Below, in pieces: positions 52,416 to 62,054 of a stretch of DNA of 64,000 nt. Source of the DNA: Peptococcaceae bacterium BRH_c4b (lineage in GTDB: Bacteria; Bacillota; Desulfotomaculia; Desulfotomaculales; Desulfocucumaceae); NCBI GenBank assembly GCA_000961595.1, contig LADO01000021.1, positions 1 to 64,000 of the forward strand, read 5' to 3'. Position 1 is the stretch's first letter, and every line of letters begins with the position of its first letter. The translations under genes and the position numbers were made by a program. A model generated the notes under the pieces. That model was not told the DNA's origin, searched no databases, and saw nothing but the letters and a program-made list of their open reading frames with translations.

Positions 52416-53006
52416 ATGAAAAAAGAACTGGACTTACTTTACAAAGAAATAGCTAGTTGCACCAGGTGCCACCTGGCCCAGGAAAGAATAAACCCCGTCC
52501 GGGACCAAAGCGATCCGGGTAAGGCCAGGGTAATTCTGGTGGGAGAAGCACCGGGAGCAAACGAAATAAAACACGGCTTTCCCTTTGCAGGGGAAGCCGG
52601 TAAAAAATTAAGCACCTACCTATCCCTGGCAGGACTTACCAGAGAAGAAGTATACATTACAAATGTAGTCAGGTGCCGCCCCACAGCCAACGGCGGCAAA
52701 AGAAACCGTACCCCCGCCAAGGAAATACCTCTGTGCGGTGGCTGGCTGGACAGGGAACTGGCTATATTCCGCTCCCATACAGTGATTCCCCTTACCGTGG
52801 TGACTCTGGGTAATATTTCCCTGAAGTGGCTTTGCGGCAAGTCATGCATCATCGGCAACTGCCATGGCAGGCTGGTACAGTTAGACGAAATGAAAATATT
52901 GCCTATGTATCACCCTGCGGCAGCCATTTATAGAAAGGAACTGGACGCTCTAATCCGTTCTGAATTTGAGGAACTTGGTAAATATATCGAAGCAGCCGGG
53001 CAGTGA
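52416..53006 (+). CDS. Family 4 uracil-DNA glycosylase (Fe-S type)
   Basis: The 196-residue protein has Cys in ASCTRCHLAQERIN (residues 15 and 18) and in NVVRCRPTAN and PLCGGWL for a [4Fe-4S] cluster. The catalytic motif I is GEAPGANEIKHGFPFAGEAG, and the Leu-loop motif is MYHPAAAIY. Such enzymes remove uracil from DNA and resemble the SPO1 polymerase-associated family, for which the GEAPG start is typical. No clear break is seen. It may share a transcript with the DUF896 gene; an own GGGACCGG site precedes it weakly. Confidence 0.92.
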   Translation: MKKELDLLYKEIASCTRCHLAQERINPVRDQSDPGKARVILVGEAPGANEIKHGFPFAGEAGKKLSTYLSLAGLTREEVYITNVVRCRPTANGGKRNRTPAKEIPLCGGWLDRELAIFRSHTVIPLTVVTLGNISLKWLCGKSCIIGNCHGRLVQLDEMKILPMYHPAAAIYRKELDALIRSEFEELGKYIEAAGQ

Positions 53007-53021
53007 TCCATCACCTGCACG

Positions 53022-53171
53022 TTACCCTTCATCCTTTGCAGATGCTACAAACTCCTCCATTATTTTATCTTCACCGCCGCTGTTATAAGCCACGATATTT
53101 TTCAGGTGCACAAAGGAATCAAGGTCTACCTGTGCAAACTGCAGGGCGACGCCGTCGCTATCCTCAAACAC
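53022..53171 (-). CDS. Short open frame or remnant, 49 aa
   Basis: The frame VFEDSDGVALQFAQVDLDSF ... EDKIMEEFVASAKDEG looks like real acidic protein sequence and has a GTG start, but no good ribosome-binding site, and an in-frame stop lies two codons upstream. It is probably the C-terminal remnant of a lost gene. It lies between the glycosylase and MBL genes. Confidence 0.35.
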   Translation of the reverse strand: MFEDSDGVALQFAQVDLDSFVHLKNIVAYNSGGEDKIMEEFVASAKDEG

Positions 53172-53196
53172 CTTTTACGGCTGGCTAAAGGAAGGG

Positions 53197-53832
53197 CTAC
53201 CATGTCCCGTTAAGAAAGGGGTTATGCTTCGCTTCCTCCCCGATGGTGGAAGAAGGCCCGTGACCGGGATAAACCCCTGTATTTTCGGGAAAACCCAGAA
53301 GTTTATCTTTTATCGAAGCGATAAGCTGATTATGGTCCCCTCCGTGAAAGTCGGACCTTCCCACCGAACCGGCAAAAAGGGTATCGCCGGTGATTAGATT
53401 ATCCCCGGCAACAATGGTTATGCCACCGGGAGTGTGGCCGGGGGTATGAATCACCTTTAGTTTAACTTTGCCCACATCCACGGTATCCCCGTCGTTTAAC
53501 AGGCGATCTGCTTCTTTCAATTTGATATCTGACCCCGTGTAAGCAGAGAGGTTGTATTTGGGATTGGTCAACATGGCAGCATCCCCGGTATGTATCAATA
53601 CCAGCGCCCCTGTAGACTGCTGCACCTGCTGCAGTGCCCCGATATGGTCCACGTGCCCGTGGGTAAGAATGATATACCCGCATTTAAGGTTCAGACTCTC
53701 CAGCCGCTTCAATATTCTGCCGCCCTCGGCGCCGGGATCCACCACCGCAGCCTCCCGGGTCTCCTCACAACCAATAATATAACAGTTGTTATCCATCGGA
53801 CCTACGGAAAATCCTTCAAATATCAATATCAT
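53197..53832 (-). CDS. MBL-fold metallo-hydrolase, glyoxalase II-like
   Basis: The 211-residue protein starts MILIFEGFSVGPMDNNCYII and has the metal-binding motif ILTHGHVDHIGALQ (HxHxDH, about residue 78), then IHTPGHTPGGI, ITGDTLFAGSVGRSDF and VYPGHGPSSTI. It belongs to the small YqgX/YcbL-type hydrolases that act on thioesters such as S-lactoylglutathione. The natural substrate in this bacterium is unknown. A reasonable GGAGGT site precedes the ATG. Confidence 0.92.
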   Translation of the reverse strand: MILIFEGFSVGPMDNNCYIIGCEETREAAVVDPGAEGGRILKRLESLNLKCGYIILTHGHVDHIGALQQVQQSTGALVLIHTGDAAMLTNPKYNLSAYTGSDIKLKEADRLLNDGDTVDVGKVKLKVIHTPGHTPGGITIVAGDNLITGDTLFAGSVGRSDFHGGDHNQLIASIKDKLLGFPENTGVYPGHGPSSTIGEEAKHNPFLNGTW

Positions 53833-53856
53833 GACCTCCTTTTTATCTCGGCCGTT

Positions 53857-54062
53857 TTAAAACAATTTTTTACTGTCCAGAAGCATGGTCACCGGACCGT
53901 CGTTTATTATTTCCACCTGCATGTGAGCCTGGAAAACACCGGTGGCCACCTTCACACCCAGGTTCCGCATACCGGCCACGAATAATTCATACATTTCCTT
54001 TCCGGTTTCGGCCGGAGCAGCATCGGAAAACCCCGGCTCACCCTCTGCACAACCGCTCTCAT
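53857..54062 (-). pseudogene. dtd with internal deletion (D-aminoacyl-tRNA deacylase)
   Basis: From the ATG at 54062 the first codons read [10 protein letters not shown], the exact N-terminus of Dtd, after GGTGGA. The sequence then jumps directly, in another frame, to [20 protein letters not shown] and the normal C-terminus [20 protein letters not shown]. About 77 internal residues with the catalytic SQF(T) region are missing. Dtd hydrolyses D-aminoacyl-tRNAs. The order relA-dtd-MBL is the normal one, so this is the true locus after an internal deletion. Confidence 0.85.
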
Positions 54063-54152
54063 TGCACATTCCACCCTGTAAACTGTCTATCATATAATAT
54101 GCATGTTTGCTAATTCTCTCTAACCTCTCACTGCACACTTCCCAAATGCCTG

Positions 54153-56318
54153 CTAGCTGGTCCTTTGTACACCGTACACATCTTTTATCCTGCCTATTTT
54201 CGCCATGATGTGATTAAGCTGCTCCCTGGTTTTAACCTCCAGCAGCAGTTCAATGGTGGCTGAATCCTTGCGGCCCCTGGCATTAACGTAATTGGCGCTG
54301 ATTTTCATTTCCAGCAATACCGCCAGCACGTCACTTAGCATGCCGGCCCTGTCCATGGCGGATATCTCCAGCTTAACCTGGAAGGGTTCGTGAAAATTCT
54401 CATCCCAGGCCACTTCCACCAGTCTTTCCCCTTCGCCCCGCTGGAATACGGCAAGATTGCGACAGTCCTCACGGTGAATGGATACACCCCTGCCCCTGGT
54501 TATATAACCTACTATGGGATCGCCGGGAACCGGGTTACAGCAGTGCGCCAGCCTGATCAGAAGGTTATCTATCCCCCTCACCCTGATGCCCTGGGTGGGG
54601 CGACCCCAATCATCGGTTTTGGGACGCGCCTCGGTTACCAGGTTTTGCAATTCCTCAGCCAGGGTTCCCCTTTCTCTGGGTTTTTGATCTTCTTTCAAAC
54701 GGTTAGCAATCGAACCTGTAGTGATAACGCCGTCGCCTATAGCGGCATACACGTCATCAATAGTGTTCAGACTGAATTTTCTGCCAATCTCCAGCACCTT
54801 TTCCCCTTTAATCAGTTCATGGTCAAGGCCGAGTTTTTTGGCTTCCCTTTCCAGTATTTCCTTGCCTTTGACGACGTTTTCTTCCCGCTGTTCCTTTTTA
54901 AACCACTGGCGGACGCGGTTTTTGGCCTGGGAGGTCTTTACGAAATTCAGCCAGTCCCGGCTAGGCCCGGCAGTTGATTTTGAGGTCAGTATATCCACTA
55001 TGTCACCGTTTTTTAGTTTGTAGTCCAAAGGCACGATCCTGTTATTCGCCCTCGCCCCAACGCAGCGGTGACCCACCTGGGTATGCACCCGGTAAGCAAA
55101 ATCTACGGGAACAGAACCCGCGGGCAATTCTACCACGTCTCCCTTGGGAGTAAAAACAAAAACTGTATCGGTGAAAAAGTCTATCTTCAGAGTTTCCATG
55201 AACTCCCTGGCGTCCCGGAGGTCGTGCTGCCACTCCAATAACTGACGCAACCAGGCCAACTTCTGATCCAGATTCCTGTCGCCCCTGTCGCCTTCCTTGT
55301 AGCGCCAGTGAGCTGCTATACCGTATTCAGAGGTACGGTGCATATCCCAGGTACGAATCTGTATTTCCAGAGGTTCTCCCTGGTAGCCCATGACCGAGGT
55401 GTGCAGGGACTGGTACATGTTTGATTTGGGCATGGCTATATAATCATCGAACTGTCCCGGGATGGGCTTCCACAGAGTATGCACAATGCCCAGGGCGCCA
55501 TAACAATCCTTTACCGAGTTAACAATAACCCTTACCGCCATTACATCGTAGATCTCGCTGAGATCTTTTTGTTTTTTTTCCATTTTGGTAAATATGCTGT
55601 ACAGGTGCTTGGGGCGACCCTGAATATCAGCTTCAATACCAACGGCTTGCAGTTTTTCGCCAAGAACTTTTATGGCGCCCCGGATGTATTCCTCGCGTTT
55701 AAAGCGGGTATTGGCAATTTTTTCAGCCAGATCATAATACGCCCTCCGGTTTATGAACCTGAAGGACAGGTCTTCCAGTTCCCATTTGAGGCGGTAGATA
55801 CCCAGCCGGTTGGCCAGAGGCGCGTATATTTCCAGGGTCTCCCGGGCTATTTCCTGCTGCTTGTTTTCCGGCTGATAAACCAGGGTACGCATGTTGTGCA
55901 GTCGGTCAGCAAGTTTAATAAGAATAACCCGGATATCCTTGGCCATGGCCAGAAACATTTTGCGCAGGTTCTCCGCCTGTTGCTCTTCCTTGGATTTAAA
56001 CTCCAGACGCCCCAACTTGGTGACACCCTCCACCAGCAGGGCCACTTCCTCCCCGAATTCATCTTTTATATCTTCCAGGGATTTATTGGTGTCCTCGACC
56101 ACATCGTGAAGCAAGCCGGCCAGCAGTGTCTCCATATCCAGTTCCAGATCGGCCAGGATCATGGCTACGTTTAGAGGATGTATGATAAAATCCTCGCCGG
56201 AAAAACGGCGCTGCCCCTTGTGTGCCTCTTCGGCAAAGCGATAGGCATGGTGCAGCAAGGAAATATCCGTCTGAGGATTATAATGTATTAATTTTTGTAC
56301 TACATCCTCTATAGTCAT
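54153..56318 (-). CDS. relA: RelA/SpoT bifunctional (p)ppGpp synthetase/hydrolase
   Basis: The 721-residue protein has the HD hydrolase domain ([21 protein letters not shown], about residues 45-80), the synthetase domain ([42 protein letters not shown]), a TGS domain ([20 protein letters not shown], about 395), and a C-terminal ACT domain ([20 protein letters not shown]). It governs the stringent response by making and breaking (p)ppGpp. The length and domain order match Rel of Gram-positive bacteria. The gene lies upstream of dtd. Confidence 0.97.
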   Translation of the reverse strand: MTIEDVVQKLIHYNPQTDISLLHHAYRFAEEAHKGQRRFSGEDFIIHPLNVAMILADLELDMETLLAGLLHDVVEDTNKSLEDIKDEFGEEVALLVEGVTKLGRLEFKSKEEQQAENLRKMFLAMAKDIRVILIKLADRLHNMRTLVYQPENKQQEIARETLEIYAPLANRLGIYRLKWELEDLSFRFINRRAYYDLAEKIANTRFKREEYIRGAIKVLGEKLQAVGIEADIQGRPKHLYSIFTKMEKKQKDLSEIYDVMAVRVIVNSVKDCYGALGIVHTLWKPIPGQFDDYIAMPKSNMYQSLHTSVMGYQGEPLEIQIRTWDMHRTSEYGIAAHWRYKEGDRGDRNLDQKLAWLRQLLEWQHDLRDAREFMETLKIDFFTDTVFVFTPKGDVVELPAGSVPVDFAYRVHTQVGHRCVGARANNRIVPLDYKLKNGDIVDILTSKSTAGPSRDWLNFVKTSQAKNRVRQWFKKEQREENVVKGKEILEREAKKLGLDHELIKGEKVLEIGRKFSLNTIDDVYAAIGDGVITTGSIANRLKEDQKPRERGTLAEELQNLVTEARPKTDDWGRPTQGIRVRGIDNLLIRLAHCCNPVPGDPIVGYITRGRGVSIHREDCRNLAVFQRGEGERLVEVAWDENFHEPFQVKLEISAMDRAGMLSDVLAVLLEMKISANYVNARGRKDSATIELLLEVKTREQLNHIMAKIGRIKDVYGVQRTS

Positions 56319-56449
56319 TATACCTTCCCGCCATCTCTGTCAAAAAAAATGAATCTACTAATAATTATACTGCACAAAGGAAATTGTGTCATAGTCCCTC
56401 AATTTATATCTTCCACCCAGGCCTGTCAATTCTCTTCTTCGCCAAGACC

Positions 56450-59122
56450 CTAACGCCAGTCAGACAGTTCAGCCCACCAGCCTAATACCTTCTCCCCTGT
56501 TTTTTGTCCCAGAGAATAAATGCTCGAATCTTTGAGATCCTTTTTTTTCTTTACCGGCAAAAAATTTATTTTATAAGCACCTTGATCAAGGACATGATTT
56601 ATAATCCCCAGTTCCGAAAAAATGGCCAGTGCTATCGCCACAGTTTTTCCATCAGCCCTGGCTAGCCCCTGCTCCCGCATAAAGACCGCCGCTTTTTCCG
56701 GATCTATGTATCCGCCGGTGCATTCCCGCCGCAGGTATTTATAAGTATCACCCAGTTCCTCCCTGCCTGGAAAACAGGCCCGCAATAGTTCTTTGCCTTC
56801 CTCAAGCATGATGTCACTGTAAAGCAAATAAAGGCTGTCCCCATCCCCTTTTCCGGTGACCAGCAGTTCCTCCCGGGCATAAGGCAGATCGTAAAAAACA
56901 ATGCGCTCAGTTTCCGGCCATGCATACGCATTTAACATGCCAGGAGTCGATACCAGTACTGAAAACTCCCCTGCGGCAAATCTCCCGGTCAGGGCAACCC
57001 TTGCTTCCCGGCTGAGACCAGGGTGAAAGAAATCCGCGGTTACGCCGCCCTGAGCAAGGAAGTGGGCCAGTTCCACGGTACGGCAGGGTGCATTAACCAG
57101 TACCAGAGCCCGGCCCGGCTCCCGGGCAAGGGACATAAGGGTCGCCGGACGGTGAGGCACATTTCTCCAATCCCTGAAGCGGTGGCAAAGTTCTGTCTTA
57201 ACACCCGGATTATATTCTGAGCTTATTATTATACTCTCAACAGCAGAGCCTGGTAAACCTAAAATATATTCCGGGTTTTGGTGCGTGCAAAGACACCGTG
57301 TAATATATTCCGGCAAAAAAGCTGCCTGACCAAGATTATCCAGTGACTCCATGGCATTAACGGTATCCATTCCCATAACAGGTCCAATCTCCTGTCCCCG
57401 CCGGGGTAGAGCCGGCTTAATGTCCCGGACCTCCAGTTGGACTGATACCCTGCCGTTCCACTGGTTAAGGGAAGGAATAAAAGCTACGTCCACCGCCGCA
57501 GCAGCTTCCAGGGCGCCCGCGGAAGAAGCCATATTGAAGGCAATGCCGTCCAGCACCGCATCATTGTCTTTTACCAGCAATTTAAGGTGTTTACCTGCCT
57601 TGCCCACCTCCCGGCAAGATAGCAGCCGGGCTTCCCTGCAAGCCAAAAGGGGGCCGGGGTTACAGTGGCCAAAAGGGGACATCATTTCCAGTTCCTCCAC
57701 CAGGCGCTGCGATACATCGCCCAGTGAGATTGTGCCATCCAGTTCCAGGCCGGGGGTATAGATATCCTCGGATACATGCCTGATGGCATAATCATTTATG
57801 TCCCTGCGCAATTCTTCTATATTTCCGGGACTGACGGAAAAGCCGGCTGCCTGGTCGTGCCCGCCGAATTCCTGCAGGCTGTCCCGGCAAAAGGAAAGGG
57901 CTTCATAAAGATGAAACCCGGGAATACTTCGCCCCGAACCCTTGCCTGGCCCCTCTTCTCCGTCCAGGGCAATCATTAGCACAGGACGGTAGTACCTTTC
58001 CACCAGACGTGAGGCTACTATGCCGATTACTCCCGGGTGCCAACCCCTGGAGGCCAGCACGATAACCCTGTCTTCTTTAATTTTCGGATCAGCATCCAAC
58101 ATGCCCAGGGCACCGGCCAGCACAACGCTTTCAATCTTCTGCCGTTCCTGGTTGCCCCGGTTTAACTGCCCCGCCAGTTCAGCAGCAGTAGCCGGATCGT
58201 CGCAAAGAAGCATCTCCACTGCCATAGAGGCGTCACCGACCCTGCCTGCGGCGTTTAACCTGGGAGACAGGGCAAAAGCAACCTCTCTGGTGCCCAGCCG
58301 TTCCCGGTGGACCCCGGCCGCCAACATCAAAGCCTGCAATCCCGGGTTTAAGGTATCAGCCAGTCTGGGCAGACCTTGTTTCACCAGTATTCTGTTTTCT
58401 CCCTGCAGGGGCACTATATCAGCAATGGTCCCAAGACAAGCCAGATCCAGATAATCACACCACTCCCCATTGCCGGTGCCGGCTTTAGCCAATAGGGCCT
58501 GGGCCAGCTTCAGGGCCACACCCACACCTGCCAGTTCTTTAAAAGGGTAAGGGCAGCCGATCCGTTTAGGATTTACCACCGCCAAAGCGGGCGGAATGAC
58601 TTCCGGAGGCTCATGATGATCAGTTATAACTATATCCGGGCCACCCAGGTCAGCGGCAGCTGCCACCTCTCTGGCCGCACTGATGCCGCAGTCCACCGTC
58701 ACCAGCAGTTTGTATCCTTCTGCCCAGGCATTTTTAATGACCTCCAGGTGAAGGCCGTAACCTTCCTCTATCCTGTTGGGCACATAATACCCAACCAATC
58801 CTCCCAGGCGTCGCAACACCTTTACAAGAAGAGCCGTACCGGTAGTTCCGTCCGCATCATAATCACCGTAAACCAGTATTCTCTCGCCTGCAGTCAAGGC
58901 CGAGGATATCCTCGCCACCGCCTTATCCATATCAGCCATCAGGAAGGGATCGTACATCAGGCCGGGGTCCGCCCCCAGGAAAAGCCGGGCATCATCCACT
59001 GTATATATTCCCCGGTTAACCAGTAGACGGGCAAGAACAGGGGAAATGTTCAACTCATGCTGAAATATTAATTGCAGGGCGGGATTGCCCTGTTTGATCC
59101 GCCAAACCTTTTCGCCTTTCAT
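56450..59122 (-). CDS. recJ: Single-stranded-DNA-specific exonuclease RecJ
   Basis: The 890-residue protein has DHH-phosphoesterase motifs: ILVYGDYDADGTTGTALLVK (about residues 82-100), VTVDCGIS, IVITDHHEPPEVIPPA, and the DHHA1 motif EFGGHDQAAGFSVSPG. The C-terminal ~320 residues (GLSREARVALTGRFAAGEFS, VLVSTPGMLNAYAWPETERI) resemble the second RecA-like helicase domain found at the end of Firmicute RecJ. It degrades ssDNA 5' to 3' in recombination and repair. Length is at the upper range because of that extension. Confidence 0.95.
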   Translation of the reverse strand: MKGEKVWRIKQGNPALQLIFQHELNISPVLARLLVNRGIYTVDDARLFLGADPGLMYDPFLMADMDKAVARISSALTAGERILVYGDYDADGTTGTALLVKVLRRLGGLVGYYVPNRIEEGYGLHLEVIKNAWAEGYKLLVTVDCGISAAREVAAAADLGGPDIVITDHHEPPEVIPPALAVVNPKRIGCPYPFKELAGVGVALKLAQALLAKAGTGNGEWCDYLDLACLGTIADIVPLQGENRILVKQGLPRLADTLNPGLQALMLAAGVHRERLGTREVAFALSPRLNAAGRVGDASMAVEMLLCDDPATAAELAGQLNRGNQERQKIESVVLAGALGMLDADPKIKEDRVIVLASRGWHPGVIGIVASRLVERYYRPVLMIALDGEEGPGKGSGRSIPGFHLYEALSFCRDSLQEFGGHDQAAGFSVSPGNIEELRRDINDYAIRHVSEDIYTPGLELDGTISLGDVSQRLVEELEMMSPFGHCNPGPLLACREARLLSCREVGKAGKHLKLLVKDNDAVLDGIAFNMASSAGALEAAAAVDVAFIPSLNQWNGRVSVQLEVRDIKPALPRRGQEIGPVMGMDTVNAMESLDNLGQAAFLPEYITRCLCTHQNPEYILGLPGSAVESIIISSEYNPGVKTELCHRFRDWRNVPHRPATLMSLAREPGRALVLVNAPCRTVELAHFLAQGGVTADFFHPGLSREARVALTGRFAAGEFSVLVSTPGMLNAYAWPETERIVFYDLPYAREELLVTGKGDGDSLYLLYSDIMLEEGKELLRACFPGREELGDTYKYLRRECTGGYIDPEKAAVFMREQGLARADGKTVAIALAIFSELGIINHVLDQGAYKINFLPVKKKKDLKDSSIYSLGQKTGEKVLGWWAELSDWR

Positions 59123-59154
59123 GCAGCCCCCGTTAATATAAAGTTATTGTTACT

Positions 59155-59275
59155 ATCAGGTATTCAGAATTCAGTAGTCAGAATTCAGAATATTTCGAGA
59201 CGATAAACCGTTCTCTTATGCTGACTTTTGACTCCTGTTGTTTTCGCCGGTTCTCCCATGCTGACTCCTGAGTAG
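59155..59275. repeat. Short degenerate CAGAATTCAG/TGACT repeats
   Basis: TATTCAGAATTCAGTAGTCA and CAGAATTCAGAATA are followed by two TGCTGACT(T/C)(T/C)TGACTCCTG-like units at 59220 and 59257. It is a low-complexity dispersed repeat in the gap between recJ and acylphosphatase. Confidence 0.6.
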
Positions 59276-59334
59276 TTACAAGTTATTTTTGATTATATCC
59301 AAGTACAAACCCCGAGGCAATGAAAAATACGGAA

Positions 59335-59378
59335 AAATAAGACCTGCGCCAATGTCAAAACATTATCGCAGGTTTATA
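59335..59378 (-). terminator. Terminator of the acylphosphatase gene
   Basis: ACCTGCGATAATGTTTTGAC and CATTGGCGCAGGT form a long stem (ACCTGCG/CGCAGGT plus AATGT/ACATT) followed by TTATTTTT on the minus strand. Confidence 0.75.
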
Positions 59379-59392
59379 TAATAACCGGAGCA

Positions 59393-59665
59393 TTAACCTG
59401 TAATGCTGAAATCCTCAAACTCACCCTGGTATGGCTCGGCTACAACCTCCACCTTATCAACCCTTGAGGAGGGAGAGCCTTGCCAGCACCATTTCAACAT
59501 TTCTTCCACCTGCCGCTCCTCCCCCTCAATAACAGCCTCCACCCGGCCATCCGGCAGATTTCTCACCCAGCCCCTCAGACCGAAACCAAGGGCGGCTTCT
59601 CTAGTGTAAACCCGGAAATAAACCCCCTGTACCCGGCCTGATATAAAAACTCTCTTTCTTTGCAT
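59393..59665 (-). CDS. acyP: Acylphosphatase
   Basis: The 90-residue protein has the phosphate-binding Arg in ISGRVQGVYFRVYTREAA (residues 8-25) and the catalytic Asn in GWVRNLPDGRVEAVIEG. It hydrolyses acyl phosphates such as carbamoyl phosphate. The ATG at 59665 after GGGGGG gives the normal length; 24 extra upstream codons lack a ribosome-binding site. It is monocistronic. Confidence 0.94.
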   Translation of the reverse strand: MQRKRVFISGRVQGVYFRVYTREAALGFGLRGWVRNLPDGRVEAVIEGEERQVEEMLKWCWQGSPSSRVDKVEVVAEPYQGEFEDFSITG

Positions 59666-59736
59666 CGGCAACCCCCCGGCTTTTTTACTATACCTAACCC
59701 TTATATTGGCAAATTTTAAAGTTAATGCAATTCTCA

Positions 59737-59814
59737 AATGTCAAAAGTCAAATGTCGAAAGTCTGAAGTCAAACTGACCTTAGACCTTAGACCTTGGACT
59801 TTTGACCTTGATAA
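59737..59814. repeat. Tandem short repeats GTCAAAAGTC and GACCTTAGACCTT
   Basis: AATGTCAAAAGTCAAATGTC and GAAAGTCTGAAGTCAAACTG are followed by three GACCTTAGACCTTAGACCTT-type units. This resembles a 7-9 bp periodic repeat and is unlike the surrounding sequence. Confidence 0.6.
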
Positions 59815-59848
59815 TAAAAGGCTGCCAACCGGAAAGCCGGTGACAGCC
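59815..59848 (-). terminator. Terminator of the stalk-domain protein gene
   Basis: GGCTGTCACCGG TTTC CCGGTTGGCAGCC-like arms on the minus strand are followed by TTTTA. Confidence 0.75.
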
Positions 59849-59858
59849 CGTAAATATA

Positions 59859-61169
59859 TTAATTGCCTGCATTATCTGCTGTTGCCTTGCTGAAGTCAGG
59901 TGCCGCTGTTGCCTTGCTGACGTCAGGCGCCGCAAACGGCTTGCCGCAATCTTTAATATAGAATTCACCCTGACTGTTAATTGCCATATTCATTTTCTGC
60001 ATGGCCTGCTCATTGTTAACCTTGCCTGAATTGTCGGTCTCGGGTATATCCATTGTAATATTCATTTTCAAATTAAATTTAACTATGTCGCTGACCAGTG
60101 TCTCTTTGTTGATATAGGTGGTATAGTAACAATCCATAACCATCTGCTCCAGCATTTTTTTCATGGAAGCCTGCATTTCCTGGGCAGACCCGGCTTCTTT
60201 CTCCTCCGCCGGGAGGTTCGGCATGATCTGGTTCATTATTTTCTGGTAGCCCTGTATAAATTTATCCTTGTCCATGGTGGCGTTGATAACGTAATAGTCA
60301 TGGCCGTTAACCGTTTCGTCGTTACCAAAATTCAGCAGTATACCGAATTCTTTCATCTGGGCTACAGCCTTGATGGGGTCGGACTGAATGTCCTGTTGCT
60401 GCTTCCAGAATTCCGGCGAAAAAGGCATATCCTGAGCCACCCACTCCTGCTGCGCCAGCTTCATGTACATTTTATCCTGCGTCATATATGTTTCTATTAC
60501 CATGCTTTCGGGCATAAGCTCTTTATTCTCGGGGTTGAGGTTTGTCTTCATATAAACACTGAAAGGATCGTTTTGATACTGGCTATACATCTTGCTGATT
60601 AATTTCATAGGCATTTTTATTGGGCCGTCCGGGGACGGGGACAGATTCATGTCAAAATCCATGGTGCCTTCCATGGCGTAGGTATTGAACTCCTGGCAGG
60701 TCTGAGCCGACTTGGCCAGCAAATCTCCTGGAGTCATGCTGTCCCTGGTTTCCTTGCGGGTTAAAGACACCTGCCACTGTTTACCGTCCCACTGCACGTC
60801 ATACCCAAAGGAGCCGGCCACAAAGCGCAGGGGAATCATTGTTTTGTCACCGGACTTTACCGGGCACCTGGGCAGGGTCACATTTTTATCACCCAGTAAA
60901 GCAGTTGACTGACCGATGGTCATGGTAAGGGTCTTGCCGTCTTCCCCGATCACCAGTTTGTCCGGTTCGGGATATTTTACATCCGCTCCGGCTATGCGGG
61001 CATACTCTTCCACTGAAATCATGGTAACGCCGTTGTCCAGAAACAATCCGGCTGATTTTACCGAATCGTCATTGACATTCAGAGTCACATTGCCGGCCAT
61101 GGCCGGCACGGCTGCGATCAGCACAGAAAAAACCAGCATACCTAAAATTACCAGTAATTTATTTTTCAC
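59859..61169 (-). CDS. Secreted protein with copper amine oxidase N-like (stalk) domain
   Basis: The 436-residue protein begins VKNKLLVILGMLVFSVLIAA and a signal peptide ends PAMA. Residues 28-150 form a stalk/copper amine oxidase N-domain (TMISVEEYARIAGADVKY, MIPLRFVAGSFGYDVQWDGK). The rest resembles DUF6612-like extracellular lipid- or ligand-binding proteins (FNTYAMEGTMDFDMNLS, HDYYVINATMDKDKFIQGYQ). The end carries a repeat PDVSKATAAPDFSKATA. GTG at 61169 is 8 nt after GGGAGG. It is likely an envelope protein of unknown role. Confidence 0.85.
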   Translation of the reverse strand: MKNKLLVILGMLVFSVLIAAVPAMAGNVTLNVNDDSVKSAGLFLDNGVTMISVEEYARIAGADVKYPEPDKLVIGEDGKTLTMTIGQSTALLGDKNVTLPRCPVKSGDKTMIPLRFVAGSFGYDVQWDGKQWQVSLTRKETRDSMTPGDLLAKSAQTCQEFNTYAMEGTMDFDMNLSPSPDGPIKMPMKLISKMYSQYQNDPFSVYMKTNLNPENKELMPESMVIETYMTQDKMYMKLAQQEWVAQDMPFSPEFWKQQQDIQSDPIKAVAQMKEFGILLNFGNDETVNGHDYYVINATMDKDKFIQGYQKIMNQIMPNLPAEEKEAGSAQEMQASMKKMLEQMVMDCYYTTYINKETLVSDIVKFNLKMNITMDIPETDNSGKVNNEQAMQKMNMAINSQGEFYIKDCGKPFAAPDVSKATAAPDFSKATADNAGN

Positions 61170-61526
61170 TCCCAATACCTCCCTAGAAATCTTAATTATT
61201 TAAAAAGGGAAATTCAATTCCCAATCTCCCCGTCAAAAAAATTCACACCCCCTGTATCAGATATTTCCTTTTATTTATATATTTGACTCCTTTCCAAAAA
61301 TAACCTTTTTCATTTTTGAAAAATATATGATTAACTTATTTGTCGTGCGGTTCATGCAAAATTTTTTACCCCTGGCTCATGAGCTGCGGGGGCAATAACA
61401 CCGCGTACAACCTTAACGCCACCCGCACCTTAACAGGGGCGGGTGGCGTGCTTATATAGGGAATCGACTTGTCTAATATAAAAAGAAGGATGAAAAAACT
61501 GATATAATTGTGTGGGGTGATTGTTA
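61170..61526. other. Intergenic region with hairpin
   Basis: Contains the strong hairpin GCCACCCGC / GCGGGTGGC (61418-61447). The part near 61200-61300 is AT-rich and probably holds the promoter of the gene at 61169. No other gene is visible. Confidence 0.4.
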
Positions 61527-61661
61527 ATGAAAAAGATTAAGCTGACCCGGGCAGCATGGCAAAGAAAACCACAAACCCAGGTTGTTCCCAATAAAAAAGC
61601 ACTGGGAAGAAAATACGCCTGCAGGAGGGGTAAGGGTTCCCAAAATAAAGAAACTACATAA
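61527..61661 (+). CDS. Possible 44-aa basic small protein
   Basis: The ATG at 61527 follows TATAATTGTGTGGGGTGAT and the frame MKKIKLTRAAWQRKPQTQVV ... KKALGRKYACRRGKG runs to TAA at 61659. It is Lys/Arg-rich. A TATAAT sits at 61503, but no matching -35 at ideal spacing was found. It could be a small ribosome- or nucleic-acid-associated protein, or spurious. Confidence 0.4.
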   Translation: MKKIKLTRAAWQRKPQTQVVPNKKALGRKYACRRGKGSQNKETT

Positions 61662-62054
61662 ACACGACCGCCATAGGTCTTTATTGAGACAAAAAACACC
61701 TTTCATACACCACATTTTAATTTTATGTTTAGCCTAACCTTATAAATAATCCAGCAAATTTCAATGCATCCATCCTATGTTGCCATTCGCAAGGTTACAC
61801 AAGACTGGACTTTTTTTGTCAGTTTAAATTCTTTCCACCACGCCTTCATATTTTTATAATCATACATCAAATTACCATTCCGACCCCCAACCGCATGCCA
61901 TAAAAAGGTAAGAAAAGAATGATCCGAGTAGAAAATTGTGGTAAAATATTATCCGCAAGGAAAAATAACCTAAATATTACGTTGTCTTCCTGCCATGTCA
62001 TATTAATGGTTTTTCGTATTTATAAGGAATATCTATTACGCGAGGTATTTTTAA
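61662..62054. other. Intergenic region before yifB
   Basis: About 390 bp of AT-rich DNA. No gene, tRNA or strong hairpin is seen; the last 100 bp likely hold the yifB promoter. Confidence 0.3.
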
